In this document: positions 1 to 8,760 of the stretch, piece by piece
Layout: each line of letters starts with the position of its first letter
Numbering within the stretch: the stretch's first letter is position 1
From: an uncultured Bacteroidales bacterium
GTDB taxonomy: Bacteria; Bacteroidota; Bacteroidia; Bacteroidales; Muribaculaceae
Direction of reading: 5' to 3'
NCBI GenBank assembly: GCA_949123685.1
Contig: CASBHZ010000008.1
Coordinates: forward strand, 1 to 62,493
DNA length: 62,493 nt
Position numbers and translations under genes: made by a program
The notes under the pieces: model-generated
The model's input: the letters and a program-made list of their open reading frames with translations, nothing else
Databases searched by the model: none
What the model was told of the DNA's origin: nothing

Positions 1-63
1 GAAATCTGCGCCAAGATTGCGACCCCAAATTCACATTTATTTTTAAACAACTTCTAAAGTTGT

Positions 64-951
64 TTACTTCTTGATCGGAGTCACTTTATATCCCGCCTTG
101 CGGAGTCCTTCTATAACCCCATTATCACCAGGAAGATGAAGAGCGCCCACCGCAATGAATGCAGAACCTTCCTGCATGATTGCCGGAAGCTTGCTGACCC
201 AGTCAGCATTACGCCTGTTGATGAGCACCTCCATAAATCCCTCCGAATCCTTATTCTCGTTTTGGGCAAGTTCAAAGAGAGCGTCTATGTCCTGTGCGAG
301 ATACGCATCATTTAGCTTTTTCGAGTTTTCAATGCCCTCCTCCGGATTGTCAAGAATTTCGATCAGGGATTCCGCCTGTTTTGAGATAGGATCAGTGCCA
401 TAGAGCACTTCCGCCTGAAATTCCGGAGTCTCGAGTCCTTTAACCTTTTTGCCGGAAGCTTTGCCCTGGAGCTGGAAATAAGTATCCAACTGTTCCGTGG
501 GGTTGAATCCGGGCAACTTATGTTTAACCATCTCCACAGACACCATGGATGTCACCACCATCGGTTTCATTCCATCTAACATCTGAAGCTCCATACCCGG
601 CATAGGCGCCCATTTTTTAAACTCCTCATTAATGCGCTTGAAATCCTCAGGAGCAATCACCTTTGAAAGCGTGCTGTCTGCAGGGGCGATCATGTAGGGC
701 TGCATCTTCATCACAAGTTCCATCTGTTCCACAGTCATATCGATCTCCCCTATCACCTGCTCAGCGGCATTGTATGCCTCCCTGCAACCGGGCACTTCAT
801 CAATTATAGAAAGCGGCGCAAGATGATGCGTTCCGAAAATATAGGAATTTGCTTTTAACCCATTTCCTTCTACTTTATAAAAGATTTGGGCATGCGCTGA
901 TGAAAAAAGCATCAGAGCCAACGATAAGAGTGCTGTAATTTTCTTTTTCAT
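64..951 (-). CDS. TraB/GumN family protein, exported
   Basis: A 295-residue protein with a signal peptide (Lys-rich start, hydrophobic stretch, Ala-His-Ala-Gln end near residue 22). The conserved GTHH motif is at residues 40-43, followed by a Glu-Ile-Asp motif near 70. The closing segment AVGALHLPG near 267-275 is also typical of TraB/GumN proteins. Relatives are TIKI-type metal-dependent proteases or proteins linked to surface polysaccharide, and substrates in Bacteroidales are unknown. The protein should be periplasmic or surface-located. It is transcribed away from the HU genes and stands alone. The family call is firm, the biochemical role is not. Confidence 0.85.
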   Translation of the reverse strand: MKKKITALLSLALMLFSSAHAQIFYKVEGNGLKANSYIFGTHHLAPLSIIDEVPGCREAYNAAEQVIGEIDMTVEQMELVMKMQPYMIAPADSTLSKVIAPEDFKRINEEFKKWAPMPGMELQMLDGMKPMVVTSMVSVEMVKHKLPGFNPTEQLDTYFQLQGKASGKKVKGLETPEFQAEVLYGTDPISKQAESLIEILDNPEEGIENSKKLNDAYLAQDIDALFELAQNENKDSEGFMEVLINRRNADWVSKLPAIMQEGSAFIAVGALHLPGDNGVIEGLRKAGYKVTPIKK

Positions 952-1038
952 ATAATACTGTTGTTATTTATAGCGTGTGAAGTCGAGATTACTCACGCGT
1001 AAATCTTTTATTTATTAGACGCAACGAAATTAAATAAA

Positions 1039-1070
1039 TTTCATCAAAAGCATTTTTTTTAGTAATTTTG
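1039..1070 (+). promoter_or_regulatory. Promoter of the HU gene pair
   Basis: TTTC at 1039-1042, 20 bases, then TAATTTTG at 1063-1070. This fits the Bacteroidetes -33/-7 pattern with one mismatch in the -33 box. The start codon of the first HU gene follows 18 bases later. Confidence 0.7.
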
Positions 1071-1088
1071 TAGAAACGACTCTGAAAG

Positions 1089-1361
1089 ATGGATAATAAA
1101 ACATTAATAGACAGCATAGCCGGTCGAATTGGAAAGACACGGGAGGAAGTGGCGGAAATGACAGACGCCCTTGGCATCGTCATAGCGGACACGATTAAGG
1201 GTGGCGATGTCGTGGCTGTCCCCTCGGTGGGAACTTTCGAACCAAAGCTAAGGGCGGAAAGGATTGCCGTGCATCCGGCTTCCGGCAAAAAACTACTTAT
1301 ACCCCCTAAACTCTCCATAAATTTCAAACCATCCACACTTCTCAAACAAAAGATCCGCTAA
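1089..1361 (+). CDS. HU/IHF-family DNA-binding protein
   Basis: A 90-residue protein with the full HU/IHF fold layout: two N-terminal helices (residues 1-40), then the beta arm region with the strongly HU-like run HPASGKKLLIPP near 66-77, and a C-terminal helix. It is expected to bind and bend DNA in the nucleoid. Its TAA stop overlaps the ATG of the next gene by one base (TAATG), so the two HU-type genes are translationally coupled. The conserved arm-tip proline and flanking basic residues are partly replaced, so its binding mode may differ from standard HU. Confidence 0.88.
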   Translation: MDNKTLIDSIAGRIGKTREEVAEMTDALGIVIADTIKGGDVVAVPSVGTFEPKLRAERIAVHPASGKKLLIPPKLSINFKPSTLLKQKIR

Positions 1362-2506
1362 TGAACGAAAAAATCACACTGCCGACGCTTGTTAGTTTAT
1401 TGGCAGAAAAAACAGGGAAACAAAAAAAGCAATGTGAAGATTTCCTCCGTGAGTTCTTCAACACATTGGTTGACGCCTTGTCGGAAGGAGAAAACGTGCG
1501 TGTAAAGGGACTCGGCACATTCAAGATAGTGTCGGTAGAAGCCAGGAAGAGTGTCAATGTCAACACCGGTGAACAGATGGAGATTCCAAGCCATCGTAAA
1601 ATAGTATTCGTTCCCGCAAAAGAACTTGCTGAAGAAGTCAATGCTCCTTTTGCAATGTTCGAGTCAATTGAATTGCCGGAGAATGCCGAAGAAAAAGAGG
1701 TGGCAATAGAATCCGAAGCCGAATTGCCTATTGAAACCGGCATCGAAGATATAGAGACAGAACTTGATGAACCGGAAGAAAGCGACAACCTTAAGAATGA
1801 CAATACCAATGACAATATCGAAGAGATTGAGGAGATTGAAATTAAAGAAATCGCACAAACCGAGGAAATAGAAAGAGAAGAAGAGATTGTTTCTACAGAG
1901 CAAGAAGTCACCGTAGAAAACACACCAGCAATCTCTGAGAATATTGTTGAAGAAGAAACAGAAGAAGCTGTAGATATAATCGAACAAAAGGGCGAAAAAC
2001 AGAGCAAGAACTATAGGTTCCTGTTCGGATTCGCATGCGGTGTTGCATGCACTGCGTTAATATGTCTCTGCATGTATATGCTATTTCCGGAAAAATTTAA
2101 AATTCAAGAAAGTCCGGAAAAGGAGACTTCTCCGACCACTACAGCTGTGACTGAAAACATAGATGTTAAACCGGAAGTGGCATTACCGGTCGCACCGGTA
2201 GACGATTCGACCGCTGTGCCGGAAACGGAAGAAGTTCCCACCCGACCGTCAGATGAAGCCGTTTACGACACTATAACAAAGACAAGATACTTGACCACGA
2301 TGGCTAAGGAGCATTACGGCAATTACAACCTGTGGCCATACATATATGAGGAAAACAAGGCTATGCTCGGTCATCCTGACCGCATACGCCCCGGAACACG
2401 CGTAGTGGTTCCTTCCCTATCGAAATACAACGTAGATCCCAAAAATCCGGAAGATATCAAAAAAGCTAAAAGCAAAGGAATCGAAATCTATTCCCGATAT
2501 AAATGA
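1361..2506 (+). CDS. Membrane-anchored HU-domain protein with a LysM-like C-terminus
   Basis: A 381-residue multi-domain protein. Residues 1-95 form an HU/IHF domain (Gly-Leu-Gly-Thr-Phe motif, then the arm region). Residues ~100-215 are a very acidic low-complexity linker. Residues ~222-245 form one membrane span rich in Cys, Phe and Leu. After a Pro/Thr-rich spacer, residues ~305-370 form a LysM-like domain (TMAKEHYGNYNLWPYIYEEN, ending RIRPGTRVVVP). The order implies a cytoplasmic DNA-binding end joined through the inner membrane to a periplasmic, possibly peptidoglycan-binding end. It is coupled to the upstream HU gene. A chromosome-to-envelope tether is inference. Confidence 0.8.
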   Translation: MNEKITLPTLVSLLAEKTGKQKKQCEDFLREFFNTLVDALSEGENVRVKGLGTFKIVSVEARKSVNVNTGEQMEIPSHRKIVFVPAKELAEEVNAPFAMFESIELPENAEEKEVAIESEAELPIETGIEDIETELDEPEESDNLKNDNTNDNIEEIEEIEIKEIAQTEEIEREEEIVSTEQEVTVENTPAISENIVEEETEEAVDIIEQKGEKQSKNYRFLFGFACGVACTALICLCMYMLFPEKFKIQESPEKETSPTTTAVTENIDVKPEVALPVAPVDDSTAVPETEEVPTRPSDEAVYDTITKTRYLTTMAKEHYGNYNLWPYIYEENKAMLGHPDRIRPGTRVVVPSLSKYNVDPKNPEDIKKAKSKGIEIYSRYK

Positions 2507-2573
2507 AGTTGTTTAAACTAAGTTAAGTTATTCAGTATCTCACAAACTGAAAACTGAAAACCGAAAACTTAAC

Positions 2574-2624
2574 AAACCAAAATAAAATCCGCAAGTCAAT
2601 GACTTGCGGATTTTATTTTGGTTT
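2574..2624. terminator. Convergent bidirectional terminator
   Basis: A perfect 25-base stem (2574-2598 and 2600-2624) around one base, with A-rich and T-rich outer ends, so it can work on both strands. It separates the convergent membrane-HU and rpsP genes. A heptamer tract (2546-2570) lies just to the left. Confidence 0.85.
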
Positions 2625-2636
2625 GGATGGTGTCTC

Positions 2637-3176
2637 TTACTCAGCAGCCTCTGCAGGAGCTTCTGCAGTTTCAGCCTCGAGAGCCTCCTTAGCTGCAGCC
2701 TCTTCTGCTGCAAGCTTCTCAGCTTTCTTCTTGGCTACTGCCTCACCTTTCAGACGATTTTTCTCAACTTCAGCCTCGAACTTAGCTTTAGCCTCTTCAG
2801 CGACTTTAGCTGCATCCTTTGCCTTTGCTGCATCCTCAACTTTAGTGCGCTCTGCTTTCCAAGCATCGAAACGACGCTGTGCCTCCTCTGCAGTGAAAGC
2901 GCCTTTCTTAACGCCACCACGGAGATGCTTCATCAGCATTACTCCCTCTTTAGAGAAGATTGAACGAACTGTGTCGGTGGGCTGTGCACCTACCTCTACC
3001 CAATACAAAGCACGGTCGAAGTCTAAACTTATTGTAGCAGGATTAGTGTTCGGATTATAAGAACCTATCCTTTCAATAAATCTACCATCTCGTGGTGCCC
3101 TGCTATCGGCTACTACAATTGGATAAAAAGCGTAGCCTTTACGGCCGTGACGCTGTAATCTGATTTTTGTTGCCAT
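2637..3176 (-). CDS. rpsP: 30S ribosomal protein S16
   Basis: The first ~80 residues match S16 closely (start [20 protein letters not shown]; motifs [13 protein letters not shown] and a Pro-Thr-Asp-Thr-Val segment). The protein is 179 residues, about twice a typical S16. The extra C-terminal ~85 residues are Ala/Glu/Lys-rich and probably form a charged helix or coiled coil, as often seen in Bacteroidetes S16. A canonical promoter lies upstream on this strand. It is divergent from prfA. Confidence 0.95.
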   Translation of the reverse strand: MATKIRLQRHGRKGYAFYPIVVADSRAPRDGRFIERIGSYNPNTNPATISLDFDRALYWVEVGAQPTDTVRSIFSKEGVMLMKHLRGGVKKGAFTAEEAQRRFDAWKAERTKVEDAAKAKDAAKVAEEAKAKFEAEVEKNRLKGEAVAKKKAEKLAAEEAAAKEALEAETAEAPAEAAE

Positions 3177-3261
3177 AAACTTGCCGGTTTATTGATTGGT
3201 TAATTAATTTAGAAACCATTGATTTAACGGTTTCCAAGAAATGATTTTTCATTTCCGGGTG

Positions 3262-3292
3262 CAAAGTTAACTCTATTTATAGAATACACAAA
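3262..3292 (-). promoter_or_regulatory. rpsP promoter
   Basis: On the minus strand TTTG (3292-3289), 19 bases, then TAACTTTG (3269-3262), an exact match to the Bacteroidetes consensus. The leader is about 80 bases. The prfA -7 boxes on the other strand begin only 13 bases away, so the divergent promoters nearly overlap. Confidence 0.8.
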
Positions 3293-3304
3293 GTTTTTTC
3301 AGTT

Positions 3305-3320
3305 TAATTTTGTAATTTTG
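3305..3320 (+). promoter_or_regulatory. Tandem -7 boxes ahead of prfA
   Basis: Two abutting TAATTTTG boxes (3305-3312 and 3313-3320) lie 21 bases before the prfA start. No good TTTG -33 box is visible, so strength and exact start are uncertain. Confidence 0.5.
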
Positions 3321-3340
3321 CATCGCAAAACAAATTATAC

Positions 3341-4450
3341 ATGGCAGAAATCACCCTACTTGACCGACTTGACGGTATTGACGCCCGTTTCGAGGAGGTA
3401 TCAACTTTAATAACAGACCCGGCAGTGATAGCCGATCAGAAGAGATATGTCCGTCTCTCTAAGGAATATCATGACCTTGAAGTGATAATCAAGGCGAAAA
3501 ATGAATACAAATCAAAGCTCGATGCCATAACAGAGTCGAAGGAGATACTTGCGACCGAAAACGACGAAGAGATGAAATCCCTTGCCAAGGAAGAACTCGA
3601 CGAGGCTACGGCTGCAATCCCGGAACTTGAGGAAAGGATAAAGCTGCTCCTCATACCTGCAGATCCCGATGATGCAAAAAATGCAGTCGTGGAAATACGC
3701 GGAGGCACCGGGGGAGACGAGGCTGCACTCTTTGCCGGAGACCTCTTCCGCATGTATCAGAAATATGCCGAGACCAAGGGGTGGCAACTGACGGTGTCTT
3801 CCGTTTCGGAAGGGGCTGCCGGAGGATATAAGGAAATAGTGTTTAACCTTACCGGAGCCGACGTTTATGGCACCATGAAATATGAAAGTGGCGTCCACCG
3901 TGTGCAACGAGTTCCCGCCACTGAAACGCAGGGACGCGTACACACGTCTGCCGCTACGGTTGCAGTGCTCCCCGAAGCTCAGGAGTTTGATGTGGAAATA
4001 CACGAAGGCGAAATCAAATGGGACACGTTCCGTTCCGGAGGTGCCGGAGGTCAGAACGTCAATAAGGTTGAGTCCGGCGTGCGCCTGCGTTACAACTGGA
4101 AAAACCCGAACACCGGTGTAGTAGAGGAAATATTGATAGAGTGCACAGAAACCCGCGACCAGCCTAAGAACAAGGAGAGGGCATTGGCGCGTCTGCGCAC
4201 ATTCATCTACGATAAGGAGCATCAGAAATATCTTGATGACATTGCATCCCGTCGCAAGACAATGGTCAGCACCGGAGACCGCTCTGCAAAAATCCGAACA
4301 TACAACTATCCGCAGGGACGTATCACCGACCATCGCATAAACTACACCATCTATAATCTTGGAGCATTCATGGATGGTGAAATACAGGGTTGCATCGATT
4401 CCCTGATCGTAGCTGAGAATGCAGAGAAACTCAAGGCAGCAGAGTTATAG
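3341..4450 (+). CDS. prfA: Peptide chain release factor 1
   Basis: A 369-residue class I release factor. The catalytic GGQ lies in RSGGAGGQNVNKVESGVRL near residues 231-249. The tripeptide that reads UAA/UAG is Pro-Ala-Thr (VQRVPATETQGRVHTSA near 187-203), which marks RF1 rather than RF2. The N-terminal coiled-coil domain and C-terminal basic segment are complete. It ends translation at UAA and UAG. It is followed by an inverted repeat that also covers the approach to the next small gene. Confidence 0.97.
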   Translation: MAEITLLDRLDGIDARFEEVSTLITDPAVIADQKRYVRLSKEYHDLEVIIKAKNEYKSKLDAITESKEILATENDEEMKSLAKEELDEATAAIPELEERIKLLLIPADPDDAKNAVVEIRGGTGGDEAALFAGDLFRMYQKYAETKGWQLTVSSVSEGAAGGYKEIVFNLTGADVYGTMKYESGVHRVQRVPATETQGRVHTSAATVAVLPEAQEFDVEIHEGEIKWDTFRSGGAGGQNVNKVESGVRLRYNWKNPNTGVVEEILIECTETRDQPKNKERALARLRTFIYDKEHQKYLDDIASRRKTMVSTGDRSAKIRTYNYPQGRITDHRINYTIYNLGAFMDGEIQGCIDSLIVAENAEKLKAAEL

Positions 4451-4461
4451 AATTAACCATT

Positions 4462-4518
4462 TATTTGAATTTGACGTTATAAATATGACATCGAAATTAT
4501 AAACGTCAAATTCAAATA
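4462..4518. repeat. Inverted repeat between prfA and a small gene
   Basis: Arms of 17 bases match perfectly (4462-4478 and 4502-4518; TATTTGAATTTGACGTT and its complement) with a 23-base loop. The right arm stops two bases before the ATG at 4521. There is no T-run after it, so it is a poor intrinsic terminator for prfA. Confidence 0.7.
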
Positions 4519-4520
4519 TT

Positions 4521-4703
4521 ATGAAAACACTTTCCATCATCAGCTACATTATAGGTTCTATCATGCTGATTGTCTCATGTTTCACTACATCAGTCGCGGC
4601 AACATGGTGGGTCGGAGGGATAGCCGTGGTGTTCCTTATCCTCGGGTGTGTGTTTCAGTTCAACAGCAGCAAAAACCGCCCTTATGCGAATCGACGCCCA
4701 TAA
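4521..4703 (+). CDS. Small two-span membrane protein
   Basis: A 60-residue ORF with two hydrophobic segments (about residues 5-27 and 31-47) and a basic tail. I do not recognise a family. Its start is preceded by a hairpin able to hide the initiation region. Its 3' end overlaps the end of the convergent uridylyltransferase gene by 44 bases. Hydrophobic pattern and position favour a real gene, but homologues are needed to be sure. Confidence 0.5.
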   Translation: MKTLSIISYIIGSIMLIVSCFTTSVAATWWVGGIAVVFLILGCVFQFNSSKNRPYANRRP

Positions 4704-5427
4704 ATGCAGCCGCCTGACCAAGTGTCTCAGGCTTTCCTATGTCAAGAAGTTTCAAGTCCGCAGAAAATTTTCTGCGGATTTTGATTTTATCCATACTTGA
4801 CAGAAAAAATTCCATTATCGGAAAAGCTTCTTTACCAATCTTCTTGCCATATTCACACAATGCCCCGACCCCTTCCGGCGACACCACATATATTCCGCTG
4901 AAAGCTTCTTCGGCAGCACCGTCAACAGATGCAGCCATATCCGGACGATATTCATCAGTAGATAAATTATGCCACCCCGCAAGACTTCCGTCAATATCAA
5001 AAAGTAGTTTTCGCGACGACTCCCTGCCACTTGTGAGCAAAGTCACGTCATTTCCCGAATCACGATGACAATGCATCAGTTCTCCCAGATCTGCATTGCT
5101 CAAGATATCCACATTATGAACAAGGACAGACTCACCGCAGAACCATCTTGCAGCATGTATCAAACCGCCTCCTGTGTCAAGCAGTTTACCGCTTTCGTCA
5201 CTGATGTGGATATCCACTCCGTAATCTCTATCGTCAAGAAAACTCACTATCTGATCCGCAAAATGATGCACGTTAACAACAATTTCACGGAATCCATGCG
5301 ACTTAAGTTTAAGGATTACCCGTTCAAGCATCGGGACACCACCAACAGGCACCAGTGCCTTTGGATGTTCCGTGGTCCATGGTTTCAAACGGGTGCCAAG
5401 TCCGGCAGCCAATATCATTGCATGCAT
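4660..5427 (-). CDS. murU: MurNAc-1-phosphate uridylyltransferase-like nucleotidyltransferase
   Basis: About 255 residues. The N-terminus has the nucleotidyltransferase signature MILAAGLGTRLKPWT followed by HPKALVPVGG, and VLVHNVDILSNADL carries the metal-binding Asp. The reading frame opens upstream, but the ATG at 5427 (or 5418) is preferred because it lies after the stop of the preceding gene and places the signature at the N-terminus. It follows an AmgK-type kinase by 10 bases, and the AmgK-MurU pair makes UDP-MurNAc from recovered cell-wall sugar. The order supports MurU, though a general NDP-sugar pyrophosphorylase is possible. Confidence 0.75.
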   Translation of the reverse strand: MHAMILAAGLGTRLKPWTTEHPKALVPVGGVPMLERVILKLKSHGFREIVVNVHHFADQIVSFLDDRDYGVDIHISDESGKLLDTGGGLIHAARWFCGESVLVHNVDILSNADLGELMHCHRDSGNDVTLLTSGRESSRKLLFDIDGSLAGWHNLSTDEYRPDMAASVDGAAEEAFSGIYVVSPEGVGALCEYGKKIGKEAFPIMEFFLSSMDKIKIRRKFSADLKLLDIGKPETLGQAAAFMGVDSHKGGFCCC

Positions 5428-5437
5428 TTCAAAATCA

Positions 5438-6901
5438 TTAACTATTAAAAACTGTTTCGATCCCCTGTTCACGATGAACAAGGCATATCGTAGCGGAAGG
5501 ATATTTCTCAGCCAAGATATTTGCCATACGCTCAGCGCAATATACCGAACGATGCTGCCCTCCTGTGCATCCGAAACCTATCTGCAAATTTGAAAATCTC
5601 CGGTGGATATATGTTTCAACCGAAGGCGAAACCATCTCTTCCGCAATCCTTACAAACTCCTGCACTTCTCCCCTGCTCTCCAGAAAATCCACAACAGACT
5701 TGTCTCGACCTGTAGCCGATCGATATTCGGCATATCTCCCGGGGTTATGCATACCCCGGCAATCAAACATGAAGCCCCCCCCATTACCCGTGAAATCTAC
5801 AGGATAACCCTTCTTGTATGAAAAACTGAATACCGTTATCAGCAAATTTCCCCGATCTTCCTTGACAAACCTGTCATCTTGACATATTTCAACACACACG
5901 CGTCTCAATTCAGGATAAGAGTCTGCAGCTCCGGCGTCTATCAGATCTTTAAGGTTAGACAACGCGGCAGGAATACTTTCAATAAAATGAGCCTTCCGCT
6001 CCACAAGACCACGAAGTCCATACGCCCCCAACACCTGAAGGGTTCGGAACAAGGCAAAGCGGCAAACCAGTTTCCTCTCCTTGTCCGAGTCCCGGACTTC
6101 GCTCAAGAGTCTGCTCCGCTCTTCAAAATAGTGCTCAAGCATCCGGTTTCGGAAATCGTCGGCAAACCCGGCTTTCGCCTGCCATAAAAACGAAATCACG
6201 TCATAAATTCCCGGACCGAGCCTGCCGCCCTGGAAATCAATAAAATATGGTTTCGAATCATGAAACATGACATTCCGGCTCTGAAAATCCCGATACATAA
6301 ACCCGTAAGCCATACCGTTATCTTCACATAGATCTCCGGCAAACGCATCGAAATCATCCTCAAGCAAATCCTCATCGAAATCCACGGCAGACGGACGCAA
6401 ATATTCATATTTGAAATAATTGAGATCCCACATTGCCTGACGATGTGAGAAAGGAGCGTACTCTACCAGGTCTATCCACAGGGAAGGATCCACGCTTTGC
6501 ATCTTCACAAGTTCAGTAATCGTCTTCATGATGTCCGATTCCAAGTTTGAGCACTTACCGCCGCCGGCACTTTCAAGACGCAACATGTCAAAAAGCGACA
6601 CGTCTCCAAGATCCTGCTGTATATAATACATGTGACCATCGGAACGGGCATACACCTTAGGAACCGGAATGCCTTGATCCGAAAAAACATCTGCAAGGTT
6701 AATGAATGCACGACAATCCCGCAGGTTATCTCCCTCAACCCCGATACAGCTAAATGTAGCTACCTCATCCTGCATCATCCGCCTACCCGAAAGCCTGAAA
6801 TATCTCCTGCCGGAGCCGGCACCTGGCAGAGGCGTGACAGAATCCGGATTCACGCCACAATAATCACGATATAACTCAGAAAGTTTGTCAACAGCTTGCA
6901 T
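5438..6901 (-). CDS. AmgK-like amino-sugar kinase fused to a RapZ C-terminal domain
   Basis: A 487-residue fusion. Residues ~1-335 form an aminoglycoside-phosphotransferase-fold kinase: Gly-rich loop near 27-35 ([13 protein letters not shown]), catalytic loop YRDFQSRNV with Asp kept, and the metal site IDFQGG. Residues ~350-487 match the RapZ C-terminal domain, including [19 protein letters not shown] and the signature [10 protein letters not shown] near 442-451. AmgK phosphorylates MurNAc/GlcNAc at C1. RapZ C-terminal domains bind glucosamine-6-phosphate in E. coli. A MurU-like gene follows directly. Sensing of amino-sugar level by the kinase is inference. The RapZ ATPase domain is absent. 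Confidence 0.85.
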   Translation of the reverse strand: MQAVDKLSELYRDYCGVNPDSVTPLPGAGSGRRYFRLSGRRMMQDEVATFSCIGVEGDNLRDCRAFINLADVFSDQGIPVPKVYARSDGHMYYIQQDLGDVSLFDMLRLESAGGGKCSNLESDIMKTITELVKMQSVDPSLWIDLVEYAPFSHRQAMWDLNYFKYEYLRPSAVDFDEDLLEDDFDAFAGDLCEDNGMAYGFMYRDFQSRNVMFHDSKPYFIDFQGGRLGPGIYDVISFLWQAKAGFADDFRNRMLEHYFEERSRLLSEVRDSDKERKLVCRFALFRTLQVLGAYGLRGLVERKAHFIESIPAALSNLKDLIDAGAADSYPELRRVCVEICQDDRFVKEDRGNLLITVFSFSYKKGYPVDFTGNGGGFMFDCRGMHNPGRYAEYRSATGRDKSVVDFLESRGEVQEFVRIAEEMVSPSVETYIHRRFSNLQIGFGCTGGQHRSVYCAERMANILAEKYPSATICLVHREQGIETVFNS

Positions 6902-6940
6902 CTTATACCAATATTAATCAATTTCATCTCAAAATTAATA

Positions 6941-7000
6941 AAAGTTGAGCAAATTAACCTTATTAATGTGTCGCTAACAAATTTTAATTTGCTCAACTTT
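6941..7000. repeat. 17-bp inverted repeat in the amgK/pgk intergenic region
   Basis: AAAGTTGAGCAAATTAA (6941-6957) and its exact complement (6984-7000) are separated by 26 bases. The right arm contains the TTTG -33 box of the pgk promoter. The left arm continues into CAAAATTA (6930-6937), a -7-like box facing the kinase gene. A shared operator or a duplicated divergent promoter would explain it. Confidence 0.7.
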
Positions 7001-7019
7001 GTTATTTTTATTAATTTTG
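6988..7019 (+). promoter_or_regulatory. pgk promoter
   Basis: TTTG at 6988-6991, 20 bases, TAATTTTG at 7012-7019: a full consensus match. The leader to the pgk ATG is about 95 bases. Confidence 0.85.
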
Positions 7020-7117
7020 CAGTTGGCGATTACGGTTGTCAAACCTACAATCACCCGTATACGGTCGCAAGACATAAGGATCATAAAATAAAATTCAATA
7101 ACCCAATATATAGAAAA

Positions 7118-8371
7118 ATGGCTAAAATCGAAAATTTCAATTTTAACGGCAAAAAAGCCATCGTCAGGGTAGATTTCAATGTGCCCCTGGATGAGAATGG
7201 CAACATTACAGACGACACCCGTATCCGCGGTGCCCTCCCCACACTCAAGAAAATACTCAGTGACGGAGGTTCACTCATCTTGATGTCTCACATGGGCAAA
7301 CCAAAAGGCAAAGTCAACACAAAGCTCAGCCTTGCACAGATCCGCGAAGCTGTGGCTCAGGCACTTGGTTGCGATGTTAAGTTCGCTCCCGACTGCATGA
7401 GCGCCCAGGAAGCAGCCAAAGACCTCAAACCCGGAGAAGTGTTGCTCCTCGAAAACCTTCGCTTCTATCCTGAAGAGGAAGGCAAACCCACAGGAATAGA
7501 CAAAGCAGACCCCGGCTATGACGCTGCAAAAAAAGAGATGAAAGAACGCCAGAAAGAGTTCGCCAAAACTCTTGCAAGCTATGCCGACGTCTATGTAAAC
7601 GACGCCTTCGGAACAGCTCACCGCCGCCACGCTTCAACAGCCGTGATCGCAGATTATTTCGACCAGCAGGACAAGATGCTCGGATTCCTCATGGAGAAAG
7701 AGGTTAAGGCTGTCGACAACATCCTCAAAGATATCAAACGCCCCTTCACTGCAATCATGGGTGGTTCGAAAGTGTCTACAAAGATAGGCATCATCGAAAA
7801 CCTCATGGACAAGGTAGACAACCTTATCCTTTGCGGTGGTATGACATACACTTTCGCCAAGGCAAAAGGTGGAAACATCGGCACATCCATATGCGAGAAC
7901 GACAAGCTTGACCTCGCTATCGAAATCATGAACAAGGCAAAAGAGAAAGGTGTGAACCTTGTCCTCGCCACTGACTGCGTCGCAGCTGATGCATACAGCA
8001 ATGATGCCAACACCCAGATATGTTCAGTGCTCGATATCCCCGAAGGATGGGAAGGTCTCGACGCAGGTCCCAACTCAATTGAATCATTCAAGAGCGTGAT
8101 CGTTCCTGCAAAGACTATCCTCTGGAATGGTCCTGCAGGTGTGTTTGAGTTCGACAATTTCACCACCGGTTCCAGAGCTATTGCAGAAGCAATCGTTGAA
8201 GCAACCGAAAACGGAGCATTCTCGCTCGTAGGTGGTGGCGACTCTGTGGCATGTGTCAACAAGTTCGGTCTTGCCGACAGCGTTTCATATGTATCTACAG
8301 GTGGCGGTGCACTCCTTGAAGCAATCGAAGGAAAAACACTTCCCGGTGTTGCAGCAATAGAGGGCGAATAA
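7118..8371 (+). CDS. pgk: Phosphoglycerate kinase
   Basis: A 417-residue glycolytic enzyme that moves phosphate between 1,3-bisphosphoglycerate and ADP. Visible signatures are [20 protein letters not shown] at the N-terminus, MSHMGKPKG, the [10 protein letters not shown] motif, the MGGSKVSTK lysine loop, and a C-terminal [13 protein letters not shown] nucleotide site. The frame opens 222 bases upstream, but the ATG at 7118 gives the normal N-terminus and lies after a consensus promoter. It ends in a strong terminator and is a single-gene unit. Confidence 0.97.
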   Translation: MAKIENFNFNGKKAIVRVDFNVPLDENGNITDDTRIRGALPTLKKILSDGGSLILMSHMGKPKGKVNTKLSLAQIREAVAQALGCDVKFAPDCMSAQEAAKDLKPGEVLLLENLRFYPEEEGKPTGIDKADPGYDAAKKEMKERQKEFAKTLASYADVYVNDAFGTAHRRHASTAVIADYFDQQDKMLGFLMEKEVKAVDNILKDIKRPFTAIMGGSKVSTKIGIIENLMDKVDNLILCGGMTYTFAKAKGGNIGTSICENDKLDLAIEIMNKAKEKGVNLVLATDCVAADAYSNDANTQICSVLDIPEGWEGLDAGPNSIESFKSVIVPAKTILWNGPAGVFEFDNFTTGSRAIAEAIVEATENGAFSLVGGGDSVACVNKFGLADSVSYVSTGGGALLEAIEGKTLPGVAAIEGE

Positions 8372-8404
8372 TAAACCGCACGTATTAGCATTTATAAAGA
8401 ATCC

Positions 8405-8442
8405 AAGAGAGAGAGACCGGAGTTTTCCGGTCTCTCTCTTTT
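8405..8442 (+). terminator. pgk terminator
   Basis: Stem of 14 base pairs (AAGAGAGAGACCGG type arm, loop AGTTTT, complementary arm ending at 8440) followed by Ts. Confidence 0.9.
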
Positions 8443-8568
8443 GCTATGAAAGATAAAATTTATGTTATACAACATATTTTTCAAGTTCGATTACTTAATA
8501 ATTCCGAATAATGGTCATAAAGACAATAATTTTTTATAATCGTATGATGATTTATTCAAAATATATTG

Positions 8569-8690
8569 TAACTTTGCAATGTCGACAATACCCGAGGCTC
8601 GCAAAGTGCCAATAACGACACGACAACAACACATGAAAGCTCGCAAAGGAAAACTTTACTTCATGAAACAATCTGAAGCGAGCCGACATG
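8569..8690 (+). promoter_or_regulatory. exbB -7 box and possibly structured 190-base leader
   Basis: TAACTTTG at 8569-8576 is a -7 match with no clear TTTG -33 box. The ExbB start is 184 bases away. The leader has matching outer segments (ATGTCG 8579-8584 with CGACAT 8684-8689; GGCTCGC 8596-8602 with GCGAGCC 8678-8684) and a direct repeat GCTCGCAAAG (8597-8606, 8639-8648). A folded leader is inferred. Confidence 0.4.
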
Positions 8691-8760
8691 TTTAAATGAG
8701 GAAAAAATCTTAAAGAAATATTTAATCTTTTTAACAAAACAATTTAAATTTAGAACGATT

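Noticed and set aside
2599..3060. Long plus-strand ORF opposite rpsP
   Set aside because: Low-complexity Ala/Ser translation is the mirror of the Ala/Glu-rich S16 tail and begins in the terminator.
3512..4333. 273-residue antisense ORF inside prfA
   Set aside because: Complementary to a fully conserved gene; no promoter or recognisable domain; Cys/Phe-rich composition typical of a shadow frame.
6896..7117. N-terminal extension of pgk
   Set aside because: It would translate the promoter and inverted repeat; the family N-terminus starts at 7118.
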